A model generated the notes under the pieces. That model ran no database searches. It was not told the DNA's origin and saw only the letters and a list, made by a program, of their open reading frames with translations. Shown here in pieces: positions 9,155 to 21,100 of a DNA stretch of 25,800 nt; within the stretch, counting starts at the first letter, position 1, and each line of letters starts with the position of its first letter. A program made the position numbers and the translations under genes. Location: assembly GCF_000003605.2 (NCBI RefSeq), contig NW_003132351.1:262529-288328 (forward strand), in the 5' to 3' direction. This DNA is from Saccoglossus kowalevskii. Lineage: Eukaryota; Hemichordata; Enteropneusta; Harrimaniidae.

Positions 9155-12100
9155 CTGCAATCAAGAAAATAAAAATATATTTAGTTATATGCAAGACAAA
9201 TCCTGTTAAATAAAAGCTAAAGCATATATAAACGACATTTTATTTTTATAACATACAAATATATAGTGTGGCAATTCACTCTGTTTCTATTTTCAACTCC
9301 AATTTGTTAGTAGATGGCACATTATTTTTCCAACACCAAAGTAACACAAGACAATATTCAAATCTTTTATACAGGCTTTACATTCACAAAGTGATATCGA
9401 ATATTTAATTAGTACATGGAGGGCACTTATTCAATATTTTGAGGGCACTCTAATTACCAATCCCAAAGTGACACTATTAAATATTTCATTTGTACATCAA
9501 GGCACACCTCATTTGTTCTAGACCAAGTAACAGCAATTGCACATAGACATATATGTAGACATTTAATTTTTTCCAATACCAGAATGAGGCTAAACATTAA
9601 TAGTCATAGGTAGAGGGCGCCCTATCATTCCCAAATCCCAGATTCAGTATTTACTTGGATGACATACTTATTTTTTCCTCTGCATTAATCATGTGATCCA
9701 GCATCTCGGTGATCTGTGATTTTTCTTTGTTAGTACTGTCTTGATCTTCAGTGTGTTCATCACTACGCGAGCTGCTGATAGCACTCTGAGTACTGCCAGA
9801 TGACAGGGACAATGAGGCACTCTTTTCAGACTCTGTGGACGAGAGTTACCACAATATAATTGACGCTTGTTTTACATTCATTTTGAGTTGTATTGATGGA
9901 TGGTGGTGAAAATAAAGTGGATCTAGAAGTTTTGGAAATTTATCATATGACAGGGTAGTCTTTCGTCATCATGGACTGAAACCGCTCCAAGGAACAAAAC
10001 GTGTACCTAACTAACATTCCACTGGTTACCTATCAACGTCTTGAATGGCAACCAATATTTTGCATCTGCTGTCAGTGAGTAACTGATAAATAAATATGGC
10101 CTGCTAATCTAAATATGATAATTTCCCCAAACAATGGATGACAGTTGTATGCCCCCCTCCCCTATGTGTTATAAAGCTGATCACACACAGTGATGTCATG
10201 TAATAATAGTCAGGTACCCAGACTAGTCAATTTGGGACACAGCAATGTAGGGAGTAATCGATTAAAACCCAGACCTAAAGTTATTGAACTAACAAAGTTA
10301 AATAGTACACAAAAATTACATTACATTGTATGTTTGTCAATATGGAATTATTCACTCCCATCCATCCAACACTCCATCAATACAACTGAATGCTGTACTA
10401 TCGGACAGCTTTCGATTAAAATAATGCCCAATGAACTTACCCTTACTTTTTTAGGGTAAAGTAGCACCACATACAGCATACTTTTTTTTTTGTTATTTTC
10501 AGAGGGTGGAGCCCCAAAGCCAAGGGTTGAGCTATACCACCAATAATTACTACTGGTATTCTGACATATTGCTGGTGGAATTTCTGTAGTGCAATTATTG
10601 GTATTTCAACACATGTGTTGACAATGTGCTGCTGGGGTAGAGGTTACTAGAGTTTAGATAGTAATGTAAAATACTTTATTTTAGCTGGATTTAGTTTTTC
10701 ATGGAATTTAATTTCACTGATTTTTGACGAGTTGAATGTGAAATATAGGAAAAAAGGTATATTCGCTGGATTTTATTTTCACTGAATCATTCCTTCAGCG
10801 AAAATAACGAAAATAAAGTATTCTACTGTATTAGAATACTATCAACTGAATGGCAGGGTCTGGGAGTCAATAAAATCTTTTCAACTATGTCAACAAACCG
10901 CTTCAGGGGGCAAAGGTTCATAGTACCACTGTTAGTAACTGTGACAATACCATGGATCACAAGTGTACAGTGGAATCATACCACATGGAGTCATAGATAG
11001 TAGGCTGTCACATTGATGTATCAGTTTAACCATGTTATTTTACTATGAATATAGCAAACTTTTATAACCAGTTAATTTAGTTAAATCTGTTGTTTCGATT
11101 AATTTAGTCAACTTTGCAGTTTCAGGCAACTTTGCTATCTCTGTTAATTTAGCTAGATTTATCTTGTTTACTTTGGCTGTTGTTCCATCAAAATTAGCTG
11201 TTATTTCAGCTAATTTAGCGAAACATATGTAATTTCCAATTTATCAGCTTATTTCAGCTTATTCTATAGATAAACTTATTATAGCTAATTAAGCTAAACC
11301 CATTTAGTTAATTACATGAATTTATTTAACCTCATAATTTAGCCAACCTTATTAAGTTTATAAATTGAAGTAGCCAAGCTAACTTAATATCACTTAATTC
11401 AACAAACTTTATTTCAGTTAATTTTTCTATCTGGATAATTCAGCTAATTTTAATAGCTACCATAAATCTTGTGTAATCCAAGATGTAACTTATGTAATGT
11501 TCAATGCAAATGACAATATTTTCTCTGTTAGTGGCACATGTGCTGCATAAGTAAATGTCAGAGGGTCGTCTATGATTAAATTAAGTCATTTTAATGATCC
11601 AGCCGAAGGCTCCATGGCGTCTATGATCCAACATACAATAAATGTACATTTTGTACCTTCCATCTATTGCAGACGTGATTCTAAATGTAGTATTTATGTA
11701 AATTAGGGATGAAGCCTCTAGTAGTCACTGACCATACAGGTGATTGTATTTTTCAGTGGTTTATAACACACAGCTGTGATTTGCTCAATCTGTTTTAGCC
11801 GGGTCAGGTTTCACTTCCAAAATATAATAGAGGAGTTCTGGCTCTCTGCATACTACATTACTTAATTAGCGGGCACCTATGACGATTCCATGAAAGATGA
11901 CGGTATTATAATCATTCATATGTGCTGCGCTGATTTCCTTGCATATCTTGAAATGTACAAGTGAATATCAGGACATCACAAAAGACATTTCGACCCGCTT
12001 TGTGCATATGAATAAAAAAAATATGTTTCTTGTATTTTATGAATATTTCCTAACTTTTAAAAGCCAGCCTGGATGCCTACAAAACAAAATCAACAATAAA

Positions 12101-15100
12101 ACTGAATAGGCACTCTGAAATCTCTGTATAAAGATGTTTATCGTATACTTGCTTGCAAGAATGACAACAAAACTAAGCTAAGCATATTTGGTCATTAGCG
12201 GTTACCATCACAGGGTCCATAGCAACACGAGCCAAATGATTTCCAAGATTTTTCCAGACCTTTTCCCAAACTTTCTTGCATTTTTCCCTAAGACATTGAC
12301 CCCTAATTCAGGCCAACATCATCATCAAAGCTCATCAAAGTTCTGAGGATATGGTAGTTCTCTGGAGAAAATGGGCCTTTCTAAAATAAATTAATAACTA
12401 TGAAGAAATTTAAAGACTTTTCAAAGATTTTTTTATTTTTCCTGTAATTTAAAGACAACTTTCCAGACCTCAAAAAAAGACTTTCAAAATATTTTCCCAA
12501 CGCTATGGACCCTGCATCAAGTTTGAGTTTGATGTGAATGTGCAAAGCATACAACATATAAAATCAATGCTAAATTTGAGTGATTTCACAAGTGCCACTT
12601 TTCAACTTCAGAAGTAGAAGAAAACGTTTTGAGAGTTAAGAGTAGGCAATACCATTATTTAAATCTGTAAAGCAGAGTCCTAACAATCTACTGTCACTTA
12701 CAGTAATACCACAAGATCAATGTTTATTTTTCAAGTTAAGAACATTTTTGAAGTGGTTAACATTTCACTTGGGTACTTTTGAGTCGACTTCCATGTGGTC
12801 TTAGTGAGTTGCAATGACTTTTAACCAGGGTCCTAGATAATCATAGCATTGCGGTATAAACAGAGTCTGTTTATACATGTACCTCCATGACCATAGTGAC
12901 TTTTGTGAAATTGAGTCCTCAAACAAACAAATAGCGAAATCAATCAAGAATGTCATGAATTTACACACTACTGTATATGACATAATTTATGGCTGAGCAC
13001 TAAATAAATTTTGTTTCTGCACTTGTGTTTATATTGCACTCCTTGTGAACCCTTGGATCTTATCACCTGATCAATGGTATACAAATCAAATAGTCACAGG
13101 AGACATAAATTTTGGTATTTTGTTAATAACCTCATTATTATACATCTTTTAACAGAGGTTAGAAAGAAAAGGTCAGCGCAACTATTGCTTTCACTTTTGG
13201 AGTTCGCCACCAGGCACTGTCGGTGACGTATTGGATATTTGCATAATCAAACATACTCCAGTTTTGGCTACAAAGTTGTAAAACTTTGCCAACACGTCGT
13301 ACATCACACATACGTGAATATTTAATCCCAGTAGTAAACAACATCATTATTTTATCTTTGGATGCAAATGACTGGATCATGTCACCCAGTCACTGCACAC
13401 ACGCATGCATCGAAAATGTAAATGAATGCAACCACCAATAATATTCATTGAATACGTGTATTATAAAGTCACTGCTTGACCTCTGACCTATACCACTTTT
13501 TGTGCTGAAAATGTACAACTGTCATCACCATATTGTTTCTGACATCAGAACATCAACACTGTCAGCTAAATTGTCTGGATTGCTGTATTTATCCCAAAAT
13601 CATTACATGGAACAAACAGAAGATGGCTAACTTTTCACCAATTCGTATAAATTGCTTTATGACAAATAGAAAATTTATGTACTGACAAAGTCTTGTATAT
13701 CAGGACACAGTCGCTAGTGAGTGGCATAAGGTAGTAGAATAGAATTTCTGTTACTTGTACACTATATGAATTTAGCCAGATGGTACACTCTTGTAAAAAT
13801 GGTTTGATCTACCCGGTTCTAGTTCTAAGTCAGAAATTTCGCTGACAATGTAGCAGCTGTTTTGGTGTCAATATGACAGTGATAGTAAACAAATATTCAA
13901 TCCTGATAATGATCATATCTGGTGATATAGAGGAGGTACATGTATGGTATAATTTATACCATTGGGAGATGGGAAGGGGCGTTGTATTCAATACGCTATA
14001 CTCATGGGGGTGTGGGATGAGGACATGTTACGTACGATGAGAGATGTGCGATTCACTGGAGGTGCAGGTGCCAGGTACACAGTGAACAAAGACCACATGT
14101 GCATTATTCGTATAATGTATTCTTACCAGAACTGTCTTCCGTATCGGCACCTGTATCATCCCTTACGATGGCCACAGAGAGCCGACCCTCCTGGATGAGT
14201 TTGTCTATGTCTTCAGGTACGGTCTCTGGGGATGGGGGCTCTTCTGGAGGAGGGGGTGCAATGAAGGAACAGGGTCGTCTACTTTTTGTGTTCTCAACGA
14301 GCACCTCACCTGCGTAAGTCAGGGGTCGTGGCGGTTTTGTTGGTTTGGATGATCTTTTACGGTAAGCTACACCTAGAAATTTGTGTGGACAAATATACGT
14401 TTGATGAGACAGAGTGACATGCCAAATGCAGTGGACATAACACAACCCATGCAACATGCATTAAAAATATAAACAACAAACAAACTAAAGAAAAAGAAGA
14501 AACATAAAGATTCAGTTTTTATCCCAGATCAATAGCTAAGCGACTCAACCAATGATGGTAGAAAAATGCCATTGAGCTTTCTGAAAGCGCATACTGATTT
14601 AAATGAAAAAAATAGCGAATGAACATTTATTTTATGCTTTTTGTGCACATATAATGGCATTTATTAATTTAAAAAACAAATTAACAGTGAAATCTAATTA
14701 TTTGGCTGTGAAACAAACAAACATGACACCTTACATTGTTAGTATGGCACATGCAGGATATTTACTAAGTACAACAACCAACCACAGTTTTTAGATAAAA
14801 TGAGAATATTTTGTTAAATAGATCTGTCACCTAGCTGTGGATCCACATCAATTTGATTATTCATCCAAATGATCACTGTATGTTAACTTGGGAGCACACC
14901 TTAGGTGCTGCTCTGGTTTCTTGAAAAGTATAGAAATGTATTTTTAACTTTTTTCAATATATTCGTTATCAGAAATAAAATGATGGATATGGATTGTAGA
15001 ATTATGGAGTTGTATTTATAAGTTTCACACCACATTTATAATTTGTATCAAGATGCTGGGTTACAATTTAGTACCCACAAATGTCATTTTTTTTTTTATT

Positions 15101-18100
15101 GAATATGATACTAGAATAACCAAGTCAAAGCGTATTGGGAGGAATTTTTGCAAAAATAAACTGGTTTTAAAATGACAGACTGGCACAATTAGAGGAAAGT
15201 CTTAGTCGCAACAAGTGTTGCCTTACATGTGTTGTGTATGTTAACTGTCGTCTATGGGGTTTGGGTAATTATAGTGAGAAATTGATTCATGTGCCATACA
15301 ATAATGAACATAATGGTTGTATTGGACTTAGTTTGTTATTGATAATATTAGTCATATTGATATTGTACACTAAGCGCTTTATATGTAAATGTTAGCTAAT
15401 CAAAATGAGATTTGCAGTAAGTAAAAAATTAAGTTGAAAGTGTGCAAGAGCCGACTTTGTATAATATTTATACTGACAGTTTATTGCAATATTATATATT
15501 AAGTAGTGTCCAAAGTAATAACAATGTAGGTGATGTGTTGGTACAAACAATTGTCATTATTAAAAACAAAATAATGTATTAAAAAAATGAAATCTGACTG
15601 AAAACTGACATAAGTATGGCTTCGTTTATGATTATGCATTGTTGTCTGTTTTTTTCTTCAATATGTTAATATGCATCCAAATCAAGCCAATCAGGATGAG
15701 TTTTTATACTGACCTGGCCCCATGAAAGGGTCTTTGTGATTGGTTCAAATGCACAATTCAAATTTAAAGCAATTGAAGAAACAGAGCCATATGCATATCA
15801 GTTCTCAGACTGAAAATGCAAAGCTACATGTATGTAGTTTTTTATATATGATATAGAGTTATACAATTTTCACAGCAAAATATATACAAAACAAGACCAT
15901 GAACATAAAATATATGATTGTAAATATTTGTAAAAATTATAATAATAACATAAACCACACCAGATAATCAAGCATGAAAGCAAAGCAGTATAAACACCCA
16001 CCGATTCACCCCAAAATACTCTCATTGAAACATGCTAGACAAGACACCTCACAGATTTACACAGAGGCACCAGTAGAAATACCCTAAATTCCTTGCTACC
16101 AGGTTAGATATGGTCTAGAGTGGCCACCCATATGTGTTTTGAAAAGCCACCAAGTAGAAAGACCCTGTATAAATGAAACCTTGACACCATGTTAAACTAT
16201 TCATGCTGTGTCCAGGGTTTGGCAAATCATCTCATATTTGTGTCCAAACGTAGAGGGGAGGGGGTTGGCATGGTAATATTTGGAATAACTAGATACGAAA
16301 TTAAAACTTTAGGATGTTATGAAATTTAAATAGACAGGTATTTATCTATCGGTTATTCAAACAGATCTACAGATTAATCTTGGAAAATCATATTTTTCTT
16401 GATTGTTTTTGACATTATGACAATTTTTTTACTCGAATGGACACAGGATAGTTCTTCACAGACACTCTGGTGATAATAGAATTGAGTTTTTAACCTATTT
16501 TGTCTTTCAGAGGCTTGAACAAATCTAACAAACATGTAGTTTGCCAGTGGAGTTGAATACAGCGAATATCATCATCTAAATGTATTGCGGAACCCACCCA
16601 CGTACACTCTGTATTCTATACACTCTGTATCTTCCATGTATAAGAACTACAGGAATCTAAGTACACATGTATGGACAAGCTTTAGAGAGGCAATCATATT
16701 GTGTGACCCCCCACCCCCTACTCCTTATCTGTGTACTTTTGATACAGTGCTGCATACAACATTGTACCTACAAATGCCTCACCGGGAATTAATACACTCA
16801 ATACAATGGATATGGATATGAAAATGTAACAATTGTAAATTATGGTCAGTTTTAGAGCCTTGTAACTTATCAAGTGGCACTGAACAAAGATATCAATTAC
16901 TCTCTGAACATCTGATGTTTCCATGTCAAGAAAACAAGGGCAGCAATTCTTTCCAGAGAAGTCATGTAACACAAAATGCAACGTAGTTACATATAAAATA
17001 TATATAAGAATAAAACACTGAACAAAAGTATGGACAATTAATTGATGTCTTCATGACCAAACTGATATCTTTGTCTTAATGCCACTTTGTCTTAATTACT
17101 GAGGTTATTGTTAACATACCCTGTATTTTAAGCATCTATGATGGGGGAGTTATCACAGATATGTTGATGAAAATGATTGTGTAATGTTATGAATATTGTC
17201 ATAAAAGTTCATATCACTACCTTCAGTGTGCGCTTCAGTTTTGTTAGCAAGAAGACTTGGGTCAAGTATCACTGTCGGTTGAACAGGTGGTGGTGGCGGC
17301 ACTGCTTTCAGCCTTGTCGGGCTGTGATCACGCCGTACAGGTCTAGTGGGTCTTTCTATTGTCGTCGGTGGCGTTGCAGAAGGTGAACTGTCTATGCGGT
17401 TTCCACCACTGGAGTCGCTCCCAGCACTAACCGTACTGCCTGTTGACGTCTGTCGTTGATGCCTCATCGGTGGCTGAGGAGGCACCCTTTTGGCAGCCAC
17501 AGGGGGTGATCCACTTTTCGTAACAGGCTGAGGTGGTTTAGGCGGTGGTGGTGCTTTACGCTTCTTCAACGTACCAGATTCATTGTGGACAGGAACATTC
17601 ACTGGTGCAATGTTATTGCTTGTGTTGGGTCCATGACTTGGTGATGAAGGCAGTGAACTATGAGACGACAATGACGCAGGTGTTGCAGATGTGTTATCTA
17701 ATATCAACTCGTGTGATTCTTCACCAATCACTATTCTATTTTCTAGCAAACCATTGTCAGTAGTTTTTTGAATAGTGTCTACATGTACTGGTTGAACTTG
17801 AATTTCAACCGGTGGTTCCTTGACACTTTGGCGTGGTGTAACACTGGGAGGCCTTGGTGCTGGTCTCTTCCTAGCTGGTGGCTGAGGGGGTGCTGGAGGA
17901 GGTGCAGCATTTTGATGCTGTGGTGCAGTTTGTTGTTTCCTTAAATGCGATCCATCAATGATAGGCAGTGCCACGGCACCAGCCAATGGAGGCGGGGGAC
18001 GAAGAGGTTTTGGTGATGGTGCTGGTGATGCTCTGACTTGTGTTACAGTTAAACCACTTGATGGCGGTTGCTGAGTCGGTCCCGACTTGACGCTTTCTGT

Positions 18101-21100
18101 GTCCGTGTCTCCCTGTTGATAACAACAAATAGAAGACTATTACAAAGTATGGCTTGAATTCTACATTTAAGATGGATATATATATATATTATTTCTGGGT
18201 GACTATGTGCATTAAGCTGTTAACTAAGCTATGAACCACTGTTACAACACAATACATGGACCTAGTACAATCACTATGAGAAATGTACATGCAAACATGA
18301 TATGCTATAGCACATGACAATCGTAGTTATGGCAACACAATCACACTATGTAATAACTGGTAAATACTCAATGTTGAGATAGTGAATCTTTCCAATGGAA
18401 TTATGAAATGAATAACATTTTGGAATTATTTATTTTGAAACTATAATGCGAGTACTAGACATGCTTGCACACCAATGTAAACAGGGATCATGCCGACTAG
18501 CTGTGCAGTGTACATGTGTGGTACAATGATCAGTACGAGGAATGTGGTGTTCTTTAATCAGTGATGTATAAATTACAATGGTTGCATGTAAACAATTCTA
18601 AGTTAACTGTGACGGAGAAGGGTGAGATGTTGAAGTGAACATGTTTACTGACACACAGAAAGTAAATACTGTAGAATACTTTATTTTCGCTTGGAATTTA
18701 TTTTCGCTATTTTCGCTGAAGGGATGATTCCGTGAAAATAAAATCCAGCGAATATACTTTTTTTCCTATATTTCACATTAAACTCAGCCTTTTTAGCGAA
18801 AATTAATTCCAGCGAAAATAAAGTATTCCACAGTAGTACTTTAAAGTGTAAGTCAAGGCTAACAACATAGTGTGCCCAGATAAAACAGCCTTATAAATGC
18901 AGGAGAATGCAATTTACAATTATTTTGTATCACTTTTTATTCTCTAGATATTTTCATCAGTATATTTCATCCACCATCATAGATGAAATTGATTTTATCT
19001 ATAATTTCTTAACTTTTTGCAACAGATGTTGAGATGTCATACTTTATTCATAATTCCTTGCTGGAAAATCAAAATGGTAGATAAATTTAAATATAGAAAA
19101 GATGTAATTGCATTCCCCTGCATTTCTGAGGCTTTTCCACCTGGACACATCATGCTGTGTTTGCCTCAACTTTCCTTTTAACTTTTTATAGTTACCTTCT
19201 GTTTTTTCTTTGTAGTAGACTTGAAACCAAATATCGATTTCTTCTTCTTCTCCTTAGGCATATCTGCTACTACTGGCTGAGGTCCTTTTTCAGCAATAGA
19301 AGAAAAAGTATAACAGTGAGATGAAAGTATTTTATAAAGAAAACATGTTGGGAAAACAGATGGATGACTCCAGCTTCACAGTAAAAGACGCATAAAGAAA
19401 TACAGTGAGGATGTTGAAACTAACGTACCTAAATACGGCAATGATATGAAAACAAACGTACCTCTAAGATCAACTAAAGACAATTCATTTTGAGGTAATT
19501 TATAATCTGATAAAGTTTTTGATAGATCCATTTCTTCATCTGGTTTATGTAGAAGTCTTAACGTAAAAAATGTTGACACTGTTCCGTGTTCTTCACAAAT
19601 TTGAGGCAGTAACTCAACCAAAGGTTTATCAGGATTTACTCGTACTAGGAATTTATTAGACTTAGAAAGGTATACAGTCAAACGGACAGTTTTCTGAAAA
19701 TGAAAAAGATGAAATACAGATTGTGAATTGTTATTGGATTGACATTAAATAGGATACATCATACTTATACCACGTGATAACAGCCCATGTTGAAAAAACA
19801 CGCATGGGAAAACAAAAATTATGATTATATACATTTGTATTTGTAGATTCAGAAAGAGATATCTGAGCATACTTGTATACAATTTCTGTAGATATACGAT
19901 TCACAAATGAAAACGGTATTTTCATCTTTCATCTTATTTGCATAATATTATATTTATTTGCATATTTGAGAAATAGGTACAACTAAATTGACTATTCAGT
20001 ATATACAAGTTACATATTTAATGTATAAATGATAATTACATTTTATTTTCATATTGAGTGTACAAGAACATCTGATTTGCATATTTAGTATACAAGTACT
20101 TATAATTTGCATAATAAGTGTATAAATACTTCTCATTTGCATATTCAATATATAAATACTTCTCATTTGCACATTTAGCACTGTAGGGTATTGAAACATT
20201 TTTGTGATATTATTAAACATATTCTTCTTTCAAATAGTTATATAAACTCACCTCAAACTTGGCCACTTTTTTGACTGGTACTTTAGGTTCGGGAGCACGT
20301 TTTGGTACAATTTGTATTTCAGTGACACCTAAATCTCCTATCAGAGTGTTGGGCTTGAACTACAGGAAACAAAATAAAACAATGGAATCACAATAGAATA
20401 GAATAGAATAGAATAGAATAGAATAGAATAGAATAGAATAGAATAGAATAGAATAGAATAGAATAGAATAGAATAGAATAGAATAGAATAGAGAATAGAA
20501 TAGAGAATAGAATAGAGAATAGAATAGAATAGAATAGAATAGAATAGAGAATAGAATAGAATAGAATAGAATAGAATAGAATGAATAGAATAGAATAGAA
20601 TAGAATAGAATAGAATAGAATAGAATAGAATAGAATAGAATAGAATTAGACGAATTTAAATTGTCATAAATCAATTCTTGAAGTTTGAATTTGGACAAAC
20701 AATGTTTTCACACACATGATAGGAAAACTTGAATAGGACATATATTGAATAGTGTGCCAACCTGTTGTGTTTTAAATATATTCAAAAATAACAAAATTCA
20801 ATTCAGTGTGAATATTGTTGAACAACATTTTAACTTGAGGACACGTAGAAATAAACAAATTAGCATACCTGTATTGGATCGTCACCTGGATAAGGGGAAG
20901 GTACTTTGATCACATGCCCTGCAGGACTGAGTCTATTCTTAGCAGCTATGTGAACCAACAGGTCCATCATAGCCATACTGGAATGAAACATAACAGAGGT
21001 AAACAATTATGTGTACGCTAGTGAAATACCTACTAGGTATTGTTAACACATTGAAAATAAAGTAGGTCATGAGAGAGAGAACACAATGGCTTTAATGAAA

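Larger units (their letters stand above)
9833..14126 (-). other. 4.3-kb intron between exons G and H
   Basis: It contains the MITE at 10662-10830, the cryptic AGCTAATTTAG repeat at about 11040-11455 and the hAT-like MITE at 12211-12514. Remaining sequence is unique and AT-rich. The 89-codon plus-strand frame at 10190-10459 and the 73-codon minus-strand frame at 13159-13380 have no recognisable features and are judged chance. Confidence 0.6.

Noticed and set aside
10190-10459. 89-codon plus-strand open frame in an intron
   Set aside because: No motif, no splice or promoter context, and ordinary AT-rich composition.
20360-20698. 112-codon minus-strand frame of Phe-Tyr-Ser-Ile-Leu repeats
   Set aside because: It is the translated ATTCT microsatellite.
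20869-20977. Start codon at the MAMMDLLV methionines of exon B
   Set aside because: A good acceptor directly precedes them, and the upstream exon at 21532-21594 joins in frame.
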